A DNA stretch of 64,000 bases from Isoetes taiwanensis (Eukaryota > Streptophyta > Lycopodiopsida > Isoetales > Isoetaceae): NCBI GenBank assembly GCA_021234155.1, contig JAJEKV010000016.1, positions 1 through 64,000 of the forward strand. The letters run 5' to 3'. A program made the translations under genes and the position numbers. Below the pieces are notes generated by a model. The model was not told where the DNA came from and did not search any database. It saw only the letters and a program-made list of their open reading frames with translations. How positions within the stretch are numbered: position 1 is the stretch's first letter; each line of letters starts with the position of its first letter. This document shows positions 44,725 to 56,594 of the stretch, piece after piece.

Positions 44725-46108
44725 CTGGATCGCAATCCCCCTTATACCATCATATCAATTCCAATACAAGCTAAAGATCAGGGAGATCATTAACCACCAA
44801 AAGAAACAAAGTTATAAAATAAGGGACAAGTTAAAAGAAGCAGGCAACGAACCTTAAGGGCAACGAACCAAAGAAACACTTGTTGTAAACTATAAGGGGC
44901 AGGATAACCTTAGCAGGCAACAAAGCCTTAGGCATTGAACCAACAGGCCGATTACTCAAACGGCTCAAAAGGCCGATTACTCATCAGGCAAAAAGGCATC
45001 GAACAAAATCAGGCCGGTTACTCATGCACGACAAAAGAGACTGCACGGCAAAAAGAGACTGCTCTCAGCATCGGCTAACAGGCTGCGCGATCAGGGCAAG
45101 TCCAAAAGGAGAATAAGACAGGTAGATCACATTAAAATGTCTGATACTTGCTTTAGAATCAAGCTATGAACCGGTTTATGAAGATAAGTTTGAATTCAAA
45201 AGGCTTAAACCAGTCAAGATCAAAGTTAAGAACATGTACAGACACTTGTAGACAGCACTGGAAATGAACAGAGAGGTGTTGTACAGACTAATCTATAGCC
45301 ATATGTAACTATCTCAGTTGGCCAAGGAGCTCCAACATAACCATAACTCATTACAAGAATCCAAACAAAATTGATTAAACATTACACAGATTGCAGAGAA
45401 TATCCACAGGTCCAACCAAATGTAGAAGAAAGCATACTTTCCGAAAAGATCTAGGCATCTAAAGAACAAGAGTTGAAATGAAAAAAAAAAAGGTCATGCA
45501 CCAGCAAGCACAGAGCAGAAAAAACCAACACGATTTAAAACTTACAGCAGAATATTCGTATATCAGCAATAGGAAATGAGCAAACTGCAGCGTACAAGTG
45601 GTGACTAATATTTAACAGTGCTAACATGGAATTAAAGCAACTGAAATTAAACCCACTTAAAACAGCCCTGGTAAGACTATGCTCATCATTTCGGACTTCT
45701 TAGATTCCTTACTGCAAATTTATAGCAAATTGGGAACAGTTATATATCAGGGAACAACTAATAGAGCTGAAAGATCTCCAGTTAAGAATGAAAGAAAGAA
45801 AAAGAAAACCATTTGTTAAAGGTCAATTGGGATAGCTGGCAGATAAACTAGTTCTACAGATTGTGGACGATTATCGCAGAGAACAACTAACATGTAAGAG
45901 GTGTAAAGGAAGAAGAAAAATGCTGACAGCTTCTAGAAAACAGAAGACAAATTGAAAAGCCTAATAGAATAGATAGTACAATGAGAATGTCAAGCAACAA
46001 ACAGCATTTAATAAGATTCACAAAGCCAGAACAATTGAAATAAAAGAAAACTTTATTATAATGGCCCGTTCCTCAAAACCAGAGGTGAAAACACAACAAA
46101 TAAAGCAT
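44725..46108. other. Non-coding spacer between DIRS gag and RT
   Basis: About 1.4 kb, A-rich on plus, without a long frame. Short ggcaacgaacc and aggccgattactca duplications lie at 44845-45020. It may hold the untranslated leader or an intron of the RT transcript. Confidence 0.5.
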
Positions 46109-46867
46109 TCAAGCAGTTTTATAAAACATGTTATTGGTATTAGTTGGTGCAGGAAGCCGAAGTTGCTGAGGAGATGGAGCCAGCAAAGCTTTAGATGGGC
46201 ATGATGCCGCTAAATGGCCTGGCTGCTGGCAAATATAGCAAAGATTAGAACCTTTAAGCCCAAACTGAAAGCCAAACCGCTTCTTGGAGGTCTTACTCAA
46301 CTCGAAGGCTAGTTTCTTAGCGTCCCGCAGCCGTTTATCATTATCACATAAATTAAATTCTCCCATTTCATAGCATTCAGCCACTGTTGGACCTTCCCTG
46401 TCCCTTATCCAGACATAATTTTTCCTACTTGAAACCAAATTGTTACCTTTGTCAATAATAGCCTTGCATGTTGGGTCCAACGTCTTCTGGAGCCGCATAT
46501 GGCTTTCCAACTCTGCATATGATTCCTCTACCTCGTTCAGAAAATCCCATTGCTTGATATTTCCATCGAATTTGAGGGCAGGAGCCCTAGCTTTCTTGCT
46601 CTTGCGCTGGATTTCTTCCTGAAGGGAAGCTACCTTGGTCTCCAGAGCTACTACTTCCTCGGCTTTAGCATTATTCAAAGCTGCGATCTTGGATTCCATG
46701 GCACCTCCCAAGCCAGCAATCTTGGATTCCAGGAGGTTTTCCATTGCCTGCAACCATGCCGGAGATTCTTCATCAGCAGCCACCTTCGTCCTGGAATCCT
46801 CTAAAGAACCAGAAGCTTCAGAGATAGGCCTCTTCCCCAGCCTGAGAGGATTTGACTTTGGTGCCAT
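46109..46867 (-). CDS. DIRS gag-like protein with zinc knuckle
   Basis: I place the start at MAPKSNPLRLGKRP (46867); an in-frame Met also exists at 46975. Residues ~25-95 are Ala/Glu/Lys-rich and likely coiled (LESKIAGLGGAMESKIAALN). Near the C-terminus a CCHC knuckle CYICQQPGHLAASC (C-x2-C-x4-H-x4-C) indicates nucleic-acid binding. Its position, first in the element and upstream of RT, fits gag. Length is about 252 codons from the chosen start. Confidence 0.8.
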   Translation of the reverse strand: MAPKSNPLRLGKRPISEASGSLEDSRTKVAADEESPAWLQAMENLLESKIAGLGGAMESKIAALNNAKAEEVVALETKVASLQEEIQRKSKKARAPALKFDGNIKQWDFLNEVEESYAELESHMRLQKTLDPTCKAIIDKGNNLVSSRKNYVWIRDREGPTVAECYEMGEFNLCDNDKRLRDAKKLAFELSKTSKKRFGFQFGLKGSNLCYICQQPGHLAASCPSKALLAPSPQQLRLPAPTNTNNMFYKTA

Positions 46868-47179
46868 TGAGGTTACAGAAAAGAACCGAATCTGATGGTA
46901 AAAACTAAGCCCACAGCGAAACTGGCAGTGCAGGGCCAAAGAACAAGGCTGGCAATAACTCAAAACAGAAACCAAGGATTGAATCGAAAGGAACGAAAAT
47001 TGAAAGAAAAACTGGCTCTAAATCGGGATGAGCAGACAAACTTGCAACGGCGATGCGAAAGACCACCGTTTTCCAAAAGACTAAATATAAACTTCGGAAA
47101 AAGGTTGTGTATGTAAGAGAAGGCCGACACAGAAAAGAAAAAACGGAATGCAAATAAGAAAAGGAATAGGGCGCAAGTT

Positions 47180-47359
47180 GCTTGAAACTCCAAGAAGAAG
47201 AAGAGATGCACGTTGAGGAAGCTGATGAAGGAAATAGACGAGACTAGGGACCTAAAATAGGGGAGACATCACAAAGGACAAAATAACTGCCAAGCAACTA
47301 CCTAGTAGTTCAAGAACTTCATTTACCTTCAATTCTATGAAAATGAAGGTAAATGTCAT
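47180..47359 (-). repeat. Split direct repeat B2 (outer, 180 bp)
   Basis: Matches B1 apart from one extra aga. It ends gtcat next to PLATZ sequence aaacatgacaagg. Confidence 0.9.
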
Positions 47360-48728
47360 AAACATGACAAGGAATAGATGGTAGACGTCTGGCATGGTGC
47401 TGATCCTGAGGCTCCTGACCTCTAAGATGAAGAAATATGACTTTATCGTGGTTCCATCTATATGGTTGGATAAATTCGAGGCTGATCAGATCCCTTACCT
47501 GACTAGTCTTGATAGCCTGATCCCTAGAAGCCATGGTTACAATAAGCATATTATGGTTTTCATGGCTTTCATGTTCGTCATGTACACAAAAGAGGCCCTC
47601 ATCACAATCAATGCAGTAACGATTTATTTTTTTTTTTTCAGTTTGTGGCCCTTGCAGGGATCTAGATATCTGGCATGGATGAAGCCTCTCAACCATCCTG
47701 GAGCTTCTGCATCCATTCTTGCTTCCTCTTTGTAACCAACTTCTAATTGCGAGCTTTATATTCATCATCTCATTGCCTTTGCCTTTTATAAAAGGCTCTG
47801 AAAAAGGGAGAATCCTCAAAGGCAATGAATACAAAGTTTTTTATACCTCTTCCCTTTTAACCGGGCCTGATTTTCAGGAACAGGGTGTGTATCCTTTTTC
47901 CCAAATGCTTTGGATATTAACAAATATGGCGCACAAGGAAAAAATGGAAGCTTGTGGGATGAGGAGGATGAGGAAGTTAAATCCACAAATAGAGAACGAT
48001 GTGAATACAAATACATAATCGATGATTATGTTGCAAAGTTGATGAACATGTTAAGGTTTTCAATAGTGACATATTGAAATCGATAACTATGTTGAAAAGA
48101 TGATGAACATCTTCAGGTCTTCAATAGTGGTATATTGCAATCGGATTTAGGGTCCTAGAAACGATACCTGATTCTGAACCACAATACAACAACTTTTACT
48201 TCAAAGACTCTGTCTCTTGAGCAGCAGAACTCAGTGGAGGATTTGGGTAAATGTGGAGGATTTGGGTAAATGCCCTGTTGAGCTGCACAGAATATATCGT
48301 ATACAGATGATATTTGCTGACGTTTGGAGATAATCTGACACCACCTTGATCGTGGTTCCATCTATATGGTTGGATAAATTCGAGGCTGATCAGATCCCTT
48401 ACCTGACTAGTCTTGATAGCCTGATCCCTGGAAGCCATGATGGCTTTCATGGCTTTCATGTTCGTCATGTACACAAAAGGGGCCCTCATCACAATCAATG
48501 CAGTAGCGATTTATCTTTTTTTTTTTCAGTTTGTGGCCCTTGCAGGGATCCAGATATCTGGCATGGGTGAAGCCTCTCAACCATCCTGGAGCTTCCGCAT
48601 CCATTCTTGCTTCCTCTTTGTAACCAACTTCTAATTGCGAGCTTTATATTCATCATCTCATTGCCTTTGCCTTTTATAAAAGGCTCTGAAAAAGGGAGAA
48701 TCCTCAAAGGCAATGAATACAAAGTTTT
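47360..48728 (-). repeat. PLATZ fragment array, block 4 (rest of copy 17, copy 18)
   Basis: After removal of the DIRS-order element the spacing from copy 16 to 17 is 631 bp, matching other A-to-B spacings. The array stops within the unit at aatacaaagtttt, followed by unrelated acatgcatcgcatgc. Confidence 0.9.
48345..48604 (-). pseudogene. PLATZ copy 18 (type A)
   Basis: The first exon is in frame from MDAEA through an 11-A lysine run and YCIDC, but lacks about 15 bp around the HNMLIVT codons. It is the right-most array copy. Confidence 0.8.
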
Positions 48729-50204
48729 ACATGCATCGCATGCAAGTTTAGGTGTAAAAACATCACGAAATTTAAGGCAATGAACATCCTGAGCTATTCT
48801 TTGATTGCAAAGACGGACTACAGAGAGATAGTTAGATCTAAGGTCAACTCATACCAAAGCCGAACATATTCAATAGCAGAATTCCTGAAGCAACAGAGAT
48901 CTGTAATGGCCAACAATGTAGTAGAAGTAATGCATCGGTCCTCTCATTAAATAGAATTTAAATAGAATGGCCATAAAGCATACTGACCTCAGAAATCACA
49001 TTTAGTAAATGAGGACCGGATTGGATATACAGATATCAAGCAAGGAAAAGCAAAAAATCAGAAAGAATCCAAGTGCCTAAGTCTACTATAGTCACGTGCT
49101 TCAACTACTCTGCTTCAATGCTCTGCCTCAAATGAATGACCCGAGCTGTTTTTCCAGCAAATAAAAATCCTCAAGCTTCTGCAAATGTAAGCGAGAGAAA
49201 AACATAAGTCGGCAAGCTTTCGCAGAATGCAATAAACAGATAAGATGAAGATGACTTAGGGTCTTAGAATTTACCTGCTCCAGCGATGGCACTGAAGAAC
49301 AAAAAAAATATGATGCTTGTAGCGATTCAAAATGCCTAAGAAAACTTGGTCTTGAGATTCCTGAGACTCTAAGCTACCCTAAACCCGTAATGTTTAAAGC
49401 TGAACAATCCAATATGATATCCCTCCTTCGATTCTCACACTGCCTTGTTTCCCATGTTCGTCTCTCCTAGAGCTGGCCGCCCCACACCGAAAAAAAAGAC
49501 GGAGACAGAGACAGAAAGGGTAAAAGCCAAACAAAAGCAAGAATTTGAAAATTCGCGCCAGGCACGAAGTCCAACACCTTACCAAAATAAAGAAGAAGAT
49601 AATTTAATAATGAATGAAGATTCAGTGTTGACGCAATGATAACCTTGCTGTCGCTCATATTTCTGCATCATTATGGATTTTATATCGCAGGGTGATGCAT
49701 CTTAGGTTTTAGAGGAAATTTAAGAACTTCCACAACATCTCGGCAGATTTTTGAATTAGCACCAACAATGTAGAGTGTCAGATCTAGATATCTAAACCGG
49801 TGTCCTAGGGCAGTTGTCCCATGTCGAGTTTCCAAGTTTGGGTTGACTCTGGAGAAATATATCCTTCTCGACTGCAACCAGAGTTGATTCGGCTTAAGAC
49901 CACAGATTTCGACGTAGTTAGAAATTTTATTTTCACATGTGATCGGCATCATTTTACTTCGTATCTCTTGATGCATGTCTAACTCTGTTATGGCTAACTT
50001 TGGACTTCGATCTCAGGGATAGCCAAGCATATCCCAAGGAACAATATTCAAGAGCCGTGGAATCGACAGCCCTAAATTTAAAATACAAAGAGTATAAAGT
50101 ACGTGCACAACTCTAAAAAATTTGAGCAAATACACCATGGTCCACATCAAAAACGCCTAAGCATTAACTGTGCTCCTCATGAATCGAACATGAGCATAAC
50201 CATT
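48729..50204. other. Unassigned; possible minus-strand gene fragment
   Basis: On minus, CATCGCTGGAGCAG|gtaaat (about 49275) and tttgcag|AAGCTTGAGG (about 49180) could be a donor and acceptor joining a short Leu/Glu/Lys-rich exon. No domain is recognised and no long frame supports it. The rest is unique sequence. Confidence 0.3.
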
Positions 50205-50795
50205 GATCAATACTAACCCTAGGTCTTGAGATTAACTACAATCAAACTGCTGGAACCATGTCCCTTACTCAATCCAAATATCTTGCCAAACTTCTTGCCG
50301 ATACCTCCATGTTGTCTTGTAATCCTATTTACACACCCTTAGAATTTGATCTCATTCTGCTCCCAGATGATCCAGCATGCTCCTCTCAATATCAATCTCT
50401 TGCAAAACAGTATAGGAACATCATTGGAACTCTGAATCTTCCAGCCACCTCCACTCGTCCTGACCTTGCATTTCCAGTCTGTAAGCTCAACCAGTTCCTC
50501 ATTAATCCCAAGCAAACCCATTGTCAATCTCTGAAACGATGCCTCTGTTATCTGCAAGGGAGTCTTCATCATGGCATTCACTACCATGCAACTGGAAATC
50601 GTGAGATCATTGCATACTCTGACTCTGATTGGGCAGGTTCTCATCATGACAAAAAATCCACTTCAGGGTATTTGTTTGTGTTGGCTGGAGCACCCATCAG
50701 TTGGAGTAGCTCAAAACAGAAATGTGTGGCACAATCTACCACGGAGGCGGAGTATGTAGCACTTGCTCATGCTGGAAATGAGGCAATCTGGCTAC

Positions 50796-50826
50796 GGGTC
50801 CATTCAGACCCGTGGTTAAGTTAAGT
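50796..50826 (+). repeat. Left terminal repeat of Harbinger-like element
   Basis: gggtccattcagaccc then gtggttaagttaagt. The ggttaagttaa words continue to about 50870. Confidence 0.8.
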
Positions 50827-50944
50827 TAAAAAAAATTTAACTAGCTAGTTTAACTTAAGTATAACAATTGTATTCGCATCCAAAAGAGTTAACTTTCTAT
50901 TAAATACTAAACTTAACTAGGACAAGCAAAATATCTTCACACCC

Positions 50945-51397
50945 AACAATAAACACACAACTACCATTAACAATATTAATACAAACCATTGCATTTAACA
51001 CATTTAAATTAAAATCCCCCTTAAACCCCTTTGGTTTGGGTGCATATTCACACGGGGGGTTACTCCGGGCAACGAGAGCTGTCGGATAGGCATATTTGCC
51101 CTTTATTCCAAGATCTGGACCGTACATAGCGATCCTCGTTTGTGGGATATGCATGTACAAGTTTTTGTATACTATATATCAAAGTTTGCAAAATACTATA
51201 AGATTTGAGAGAATGTACTTAATGGTATTAATTTTGTACATGTATTGTAAATGTATTTTTGGGGCTCTCGCTGCCTACGTAACCCCCCGTGTGAATATGC
51301 ACCCAAACCAAAGGGGTTTAAGGGGGATTTTAATTTAAATGTGTTAAATGCAATGGTTTGTGTTAATATTGTTAATGGTAGTTGTGTGTTTATTGTT
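50945..51397. repeat. Fold-back (MITE-like) repeat
   Basis: A 120-bp arm (50945-51064, starting aacaataaacacacaactac) is mirrored at 51279-51397 almost perfectly around a 214-bp loop. Both inner edges carry the ggggggttac/gtaacccccc block. It encodes nothing. Confidence 0.88.
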
Positions 51398-51606
51398 ATA
51401 TAAAAAAAAAAATTTGGGCCCTTCGGGCCCTAACCAAAGCAAACATAGGTAAAGTTTATGGGCCTAAATATTAATTACTAAAAAACACAATAATATGAAG
51501 ACAAACAAATTATTTCCATTGCAAACAACTATGAGTACATTTTATGTAATCATTATATTCATTATCTGTATCTGAATATTGCAATACAAGAATCGTGTAA
51601 ACTATT

Positions 51607-51850
51607 GTGAACTGCACACAAGACTTTTGCGGACAACACACTTTGACATCCAAGACCTTTTGCGGACAACACACTTTGACATCCAAGACCTGCACACAAG
51701 ACTTTTGCGTACAACACACTTTGACATCCAAGACCTTCATGGTTGAGGTGTTCATCAATATTGCAATACAAGAATCGTGTAAACTATTGTGAACTGCACA
51801 GAAGACTTTTGCGGACAATACACTTTGACATCCAAGCCCTTCATGGTTGA
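51607..51850. repeat. Short tandem units (cacactttgacatccaagac)
   Basis: Four copies of a block with ttttgcggacaacacactttg and catccaagacc, separated by variable lengths. A minus-strand frame across it repeats LDVKVCCPQK. Probably local duplication and not a gene. Confidence 0.7.
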
Positions 51851-54800
51851 GGTGTTCATGAACAACCACTACGTTCTCCATAATCCACAATAGAGGGCAG
51901 CCAATCTCTATATGTAACACACAAGAACTTCAAAGCCATTCCAAGTTCTTCTAGCAAGGAATATGAAAAATAGATGCAGATAATAAGAATTTAAAACTTC
52001 AAATACATACAACAGACTAATTGGATAAATTACATTCATGGAGTTATATTGGTGGCAAAATTCAGCAACAAATGTAGCCTTGGATGCCCATTTATATACA
52101 ACAGCAATTTCGGATATACTCACAAATAAAGTCGGATATACTCACAAATGTGGTTACATAGATTAGCAAGCCAGCCTGCACACAATGTCAAACATACAAG
52201 CTGGTGTGCACATACAACGAACTGCAAATCTGCCTCGAATTTTAAAGAGAAGCCTATAACGAACTCTTGCAGCAATGCAACAGCTCAAGCTACATAGAAT
52301 GCATCACGTTACCTCTCGCCAATAACTGGAGCATCGAATGTTGACACAGCTATAGCAATGAACACGAAGGGTGTTACAGTAAAATTCTTTACATGAAATA
52401 ATTTCCAAGCAAAAAGAGGATCTTGTCTGCATTGAAGCAAGCAGCAAAATGGAAGAGAACAGAGATTTTGAACAGAAAATAATACCGATGATCAATTCAA
52501 CCGATTAATTTGCTGGAGAAATGATAAGAGCCACTAGACATGCTTATGAACAAAATAAATATCCCTTCTCATAAGAATGAATCTCATAAGAATGAACTGT
52601 TGTAGTGTGTGCTAAGGCTACCTTGTACATGATGAGTAGATCTTCCCCGCTTAGAGGCAACCTCTGCTCGATGTTCAGATGTCATCTTCAGGAGTCTCTC
52701 CTGCAAGCACAATGGAGTTTGTTGCATTCAAAGCTTTATGCTCTCATGATAAGTCAAATATACAGAGAAGGATACTTGAGGGGAAGGTTTCACATTGAAG
52801 GGCCCTGTATACTGTTTCTCCCAAACTAAATCTTGCATTATGTAAAGCAGGAAATGTCAGAGGCAAATCGTGCTGAGCAGCTATCTGTATGTTGCTTTTT
52901 CATTCTTAAGCTTTTGTCTATCTGAACCAAACATTAAGGAACAAGCATCTGAAACCCATTCTACAATAGGGTTTCTGCATCCTTCTTCAGCTCAGCCATG
53001 GACGTAGCTCCATCTGTTCATTTACAAGATCCGACTACTGTGGACGATGAGGAAATTAGCAAGAACTGTAAGAATCTAAGATATTCTGGATTTACCTGGT
53101 TTCGAATGATGAATAGGTCTGCTACTGGGGACGACGAGGAAATTAGCAAGAACCGTAAGAATTGACGAAATCCTGGACTTAACTGCTTTTGAATGTTGAA
53201 TAATAATAGGGTTTTGCAGCTATGTAGACATGCGATAGGATTTAACACGTCGGACATAGCCATCTCTGCTTTGCCCTAAATCGTGAAGGGGAAAATGGGC
53301 ATTCCTTTTTTCATAAGCTTGTCCCGGAACACACACAGTTTGCTAGATATTCCCTGTGCCAAAACTAGTACCAAGCTTGCAAAACCAGTCAAGACCCATG
53401 CCCAGAACCTACAGGCGAATTGGCTTGCCCTTGCGGCTCCTGCCCTACCTCCAAAGAAAACATAGAAGCAAAATCATGGACAATCGAAACCCTAAAATAC
53501 CATGTTCGATGCTTGCATGTTCGATTTAGGATAGTTTGTGAAATTATAGAGGTGTAACCATTGAAAAAGGCCACTAAAACTATGCTGATAGTATGCGCAC
53601 TCTAGATGTACCAATTAGTACGTCTCATGGAATACCATCATCAAATCATATAAAAACCTTAGGGAAACAAGTACAAAAATACAAAAGGAAACCCCCTGTT
53701 ATTTTGCTACATATTTAAGTTAATAATTTTAACCTAACTAAACAACATGGGTTTTGTTCAGACATTGTCTTGTTAGGTTAGTAGTAACCGAAATGCCTTC
53801 ACACATGCCATTAGTCAAGTTACAACTTTAACTTAACTAGAATGCCTTCAGACCATTCTAGTTAAGTTTAATATTTTAAACTTAACCAATTGCCCTCACA
53901 CATGTTCTAGTTAACATGTTCTAGTTAAGTTATCTACCTATTTCAAAAATTTTGCTTTATTTACCTACCTTTAGATATAAAATTACAATAGTATAAAGTC
54001 TATATGCCAAACAAAATACACCGTACTATGTTTTGAGCATCCTAATAGATATCTTTTTGTGGCATAAAGTTACGATCATATAAGTTAGCATACAATTACA
54101 ATGTGAGTTCGTATGACAAAAACGTACGTAAACTTACAAGTAAAAACAATTTCTAAATTCATGTAAATACCAAGTATTCTTTCAAGGATTCTCAAATATT
54201 AAGACCCCAAAGAAATATATCTCGGTCCTACAGAGATGTAACCAGGTTACCAGTAGAAGCTTCTTTGCACTGGCTCATTGGAATAGAGATTCAACAATTC
54301 CCCTCTGAATCACTTTCCTAAGCAAAGGGAGTCGAGAAAGAGAAATGATCGCGGCAGCCAATATTCTTGTTGCAAGGCCGCCGCGATAATATTCTTGTTA
54401 ATAATAACAATACAGCCTTGTTCTTAAGGCATTTCTTTTTATAGTATGGGAAGCATGGTATTTGATAGTCTCTATGCGACTTTCTTTTCTGGAGATAATC
54501 AGAAACAAGGGAAGCAACTGAAGCCGAAATGATAGGTTGAGCGGGCCTCCCGAGGACGTGTTTGTAAAAGAAATTTAAATCGACAGGTACTTAAAAGCGC
54601 TCATACAGGGAATATATTCTTCTGTGCTGTAACACAGCTTCCTATTCAATATGAAATAGCAAAAGTCAGACTTCAAGATCTACTTAGAACATCAAGAGCC
54701 AAAAAAGCCAAAATGATTGCATGCATATTTAAGACAAAGCTACAACTATAGTTTTCCACATCTTTTTGTCTTTCCCTATCATTTTGTCTTTCGCTAAGAC

Positions 54801-56546
54801 CCATGCTTGTAAACAAGCATCCTGAGTCCAAAAATATATACCTAGTCCAGCTTTAAGCTCTAAGCCTAAAGCTAGACGCCCCAACCTGGAAAAACCATGT
54901 TAGAGCTTTTCAGTCCCAAGCCAAAAGGCCTGGAGGGCCTTAGGGATTTAGATTTATTGCTTTTGCCTGTTTACAATGATCTAAGGCCAATTTAAGCTTA
55001 AAAACTAAGTAAATCTCCACAAATCTGAGCTTAAAATCTAAGCCAGACAACAAGGTCAAAAATTCATAAACCGTTATGGCCTAGGGAGCAAGTCCTATGC
55101 TAAGCTTAGTTAAAGCCATTTGTATCATATTTAGAGCCACTAGCTTAAAAAACATCTGAGCTTACATCACCAACCCTCAACCTTTTTCAAACACATGGTC
55201 ACCAAAGCTTCAACATTTATTTCTGCATAAGCATTGGGTGAAGGGCCAAAGCCTGGCAGTAAGATGCGCTTGCCCCCATTTAAAAACATTTTAACTTCGA
55301 CGGGTCAATTCCCCAAAATTTATTAATTCAGTCACCAAAGCAAATGGCAAAATCAATGGCAAAGGTTTAACAAGTTATTTTAAGGTGGATATCCTGCAGC
55401 ATGATCCTAGATTTATAGGCATACGCATCTCAAAGTTATGCGCTTAAAAGTGCAAGCTAGTTCAATGGCCGAACAAGGGAAATTGATGTCAATCATGCAC
55501 TGCCATAATCAATTGAAGTCTATTGGTTACAAACGTCCACCTTTATTCATCTTAAACCTTTAACAGAATAGAAGGTAATTACCTTAATGCATTACGCGGA
55601 TCATGAACTGTTTTTAAATTTTTTTCAACAATGCCTAAGGAAAATAAACTAGGCCATGTCATTTTTAAATCCTCAAGCTAATGCCAAATACTTCAAACTG
55701 CACATAGGTTCCTGGAATACTATTGGGGCAATTCATGCCATATTCCAAAACATTTTTTTTAAATTATATGCTTGGATTATTTCACATCTGAATGCGAGTA
55801 TTAGTTGCATCAAGTCTATAAGATGCACAGAAAACAAATCACCATGCTCATTACTTTTTTCAAACAGGCATATTGCTGAAACTTAAAAGCTAAAAATATC
55901 AAGGGTTTTTAAGGATGTTCCCATTTAATTTCTTCCTCCTTGTATATAGATGCCAATTCAGAAAGATCAGCTTTAATGCATATTAGCAGCAATTTTCACA
56001 TGACAGCATTGCCACGAAGGCACAAAATTTCTACCACAGCAGCTACTAGATAAACCTATTTGCCTAGGCAAAAATGAAATTCAGACCGAACGATAAGCGT
56101 ATTGCATTTTTCAATTAAACCAGAAGTAGAACTTAAGGACATAAACCAACCTCTGTCATTTGTGTCTTATGCAGTAAGTAGAAGCATTCACAAAATGCTC
56201 CTGAAACCAGCCAGAGAGCAAAAACTGAACAATTAAAGGTGTTTTAAGAACAGGTAGAGAGTCTTAAACAAACAAGAAATGTTTAAACAAACCTGCGTAG
56301 AGTGTTCAAGATGTAATCCTTGTTGTACAACAGCACCATTCAATCCAAAATCCAAGCAATGGAGGAGTAGAATTGGTTACCTGCAGTGAACCGTGCATAC
56401 ATTAGCCAAGAAAAGGGTAATGACACAAGCACTGACAGGTAAGCAATAATTCTACTCGGCTTTTCGCCCTTCACCATAAAAACTGTTAGTCCTTTGCTTA
56501 ATTACAAGAGAAAAACTTAAAAAACATCTCAGAATATAAAGATTAA
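51851..56546. other. Harbinger-like interior, no recognised gene
   Basis: Mostly A+T-rich non-coding DNA. A ~90-bp duplication lies at 53029-53195 (gaggaaattagcaagaac twice), and at 53700-53960 there are clustered taagttaa/cttaacta words with gccttcagacc-like pieces resembling decayed element ends. No conserved domain is seen in short frames. Confidence 0.4.
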
Positions 56547-56551
56547 CTATA

Positions 56552-56594
<43 letters not shown>

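Larger units (their letters stand above)
40568..47359 (-). mobile_element. DIRS-order (tyrosine recombinase) retrotransposon with split direct repeats
   Basis: Reading minus: terminal repeat B2 (47359-47180), gag, RT-RNase H, tyrosine recombinase, repeat A2 (41626-41540), repeat B1 (41539-41363), then spacer and A1 (40654-40568). This split direct-repeat layout, a recombinase in place of an integrase, and no target duplication are the marks of PAT/Ngaro-type elements. B1 and B2 are identical over the ~160 bp compared except for a 3-bp indel, and A1 and A2 over all 87 bp, which suggests recent insertion. The A2-B1 junction (gtcat|ttctagaac) equals the joined outer ends, as expected for a circular intermediate. 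Confidence 0.92.
40438..47716 (-). pseudogene. PLATZ copy 17 (type B) split by the DIRS-order element
   Basis: Exon halves at 47360-47716 and 40438-40567 join exactly to the uninterrupted B-unit sequence seen at 37541-37590 (gattaaactcacaaacatga). The lysine run reads ttattttttttttttcag on plus, so the preceding C is also lost. The insertion lies between the FLHRRGQ region and the CHVCEFNLMEASFRF block. Confidence 0.85.

Noticed and set aside
49394-49658. Small frames on both strands at 49.4-49.7 kb
   Set aside because: They overlap each other in opposite directions and have no domain or promoter; at best the area is exon debris.
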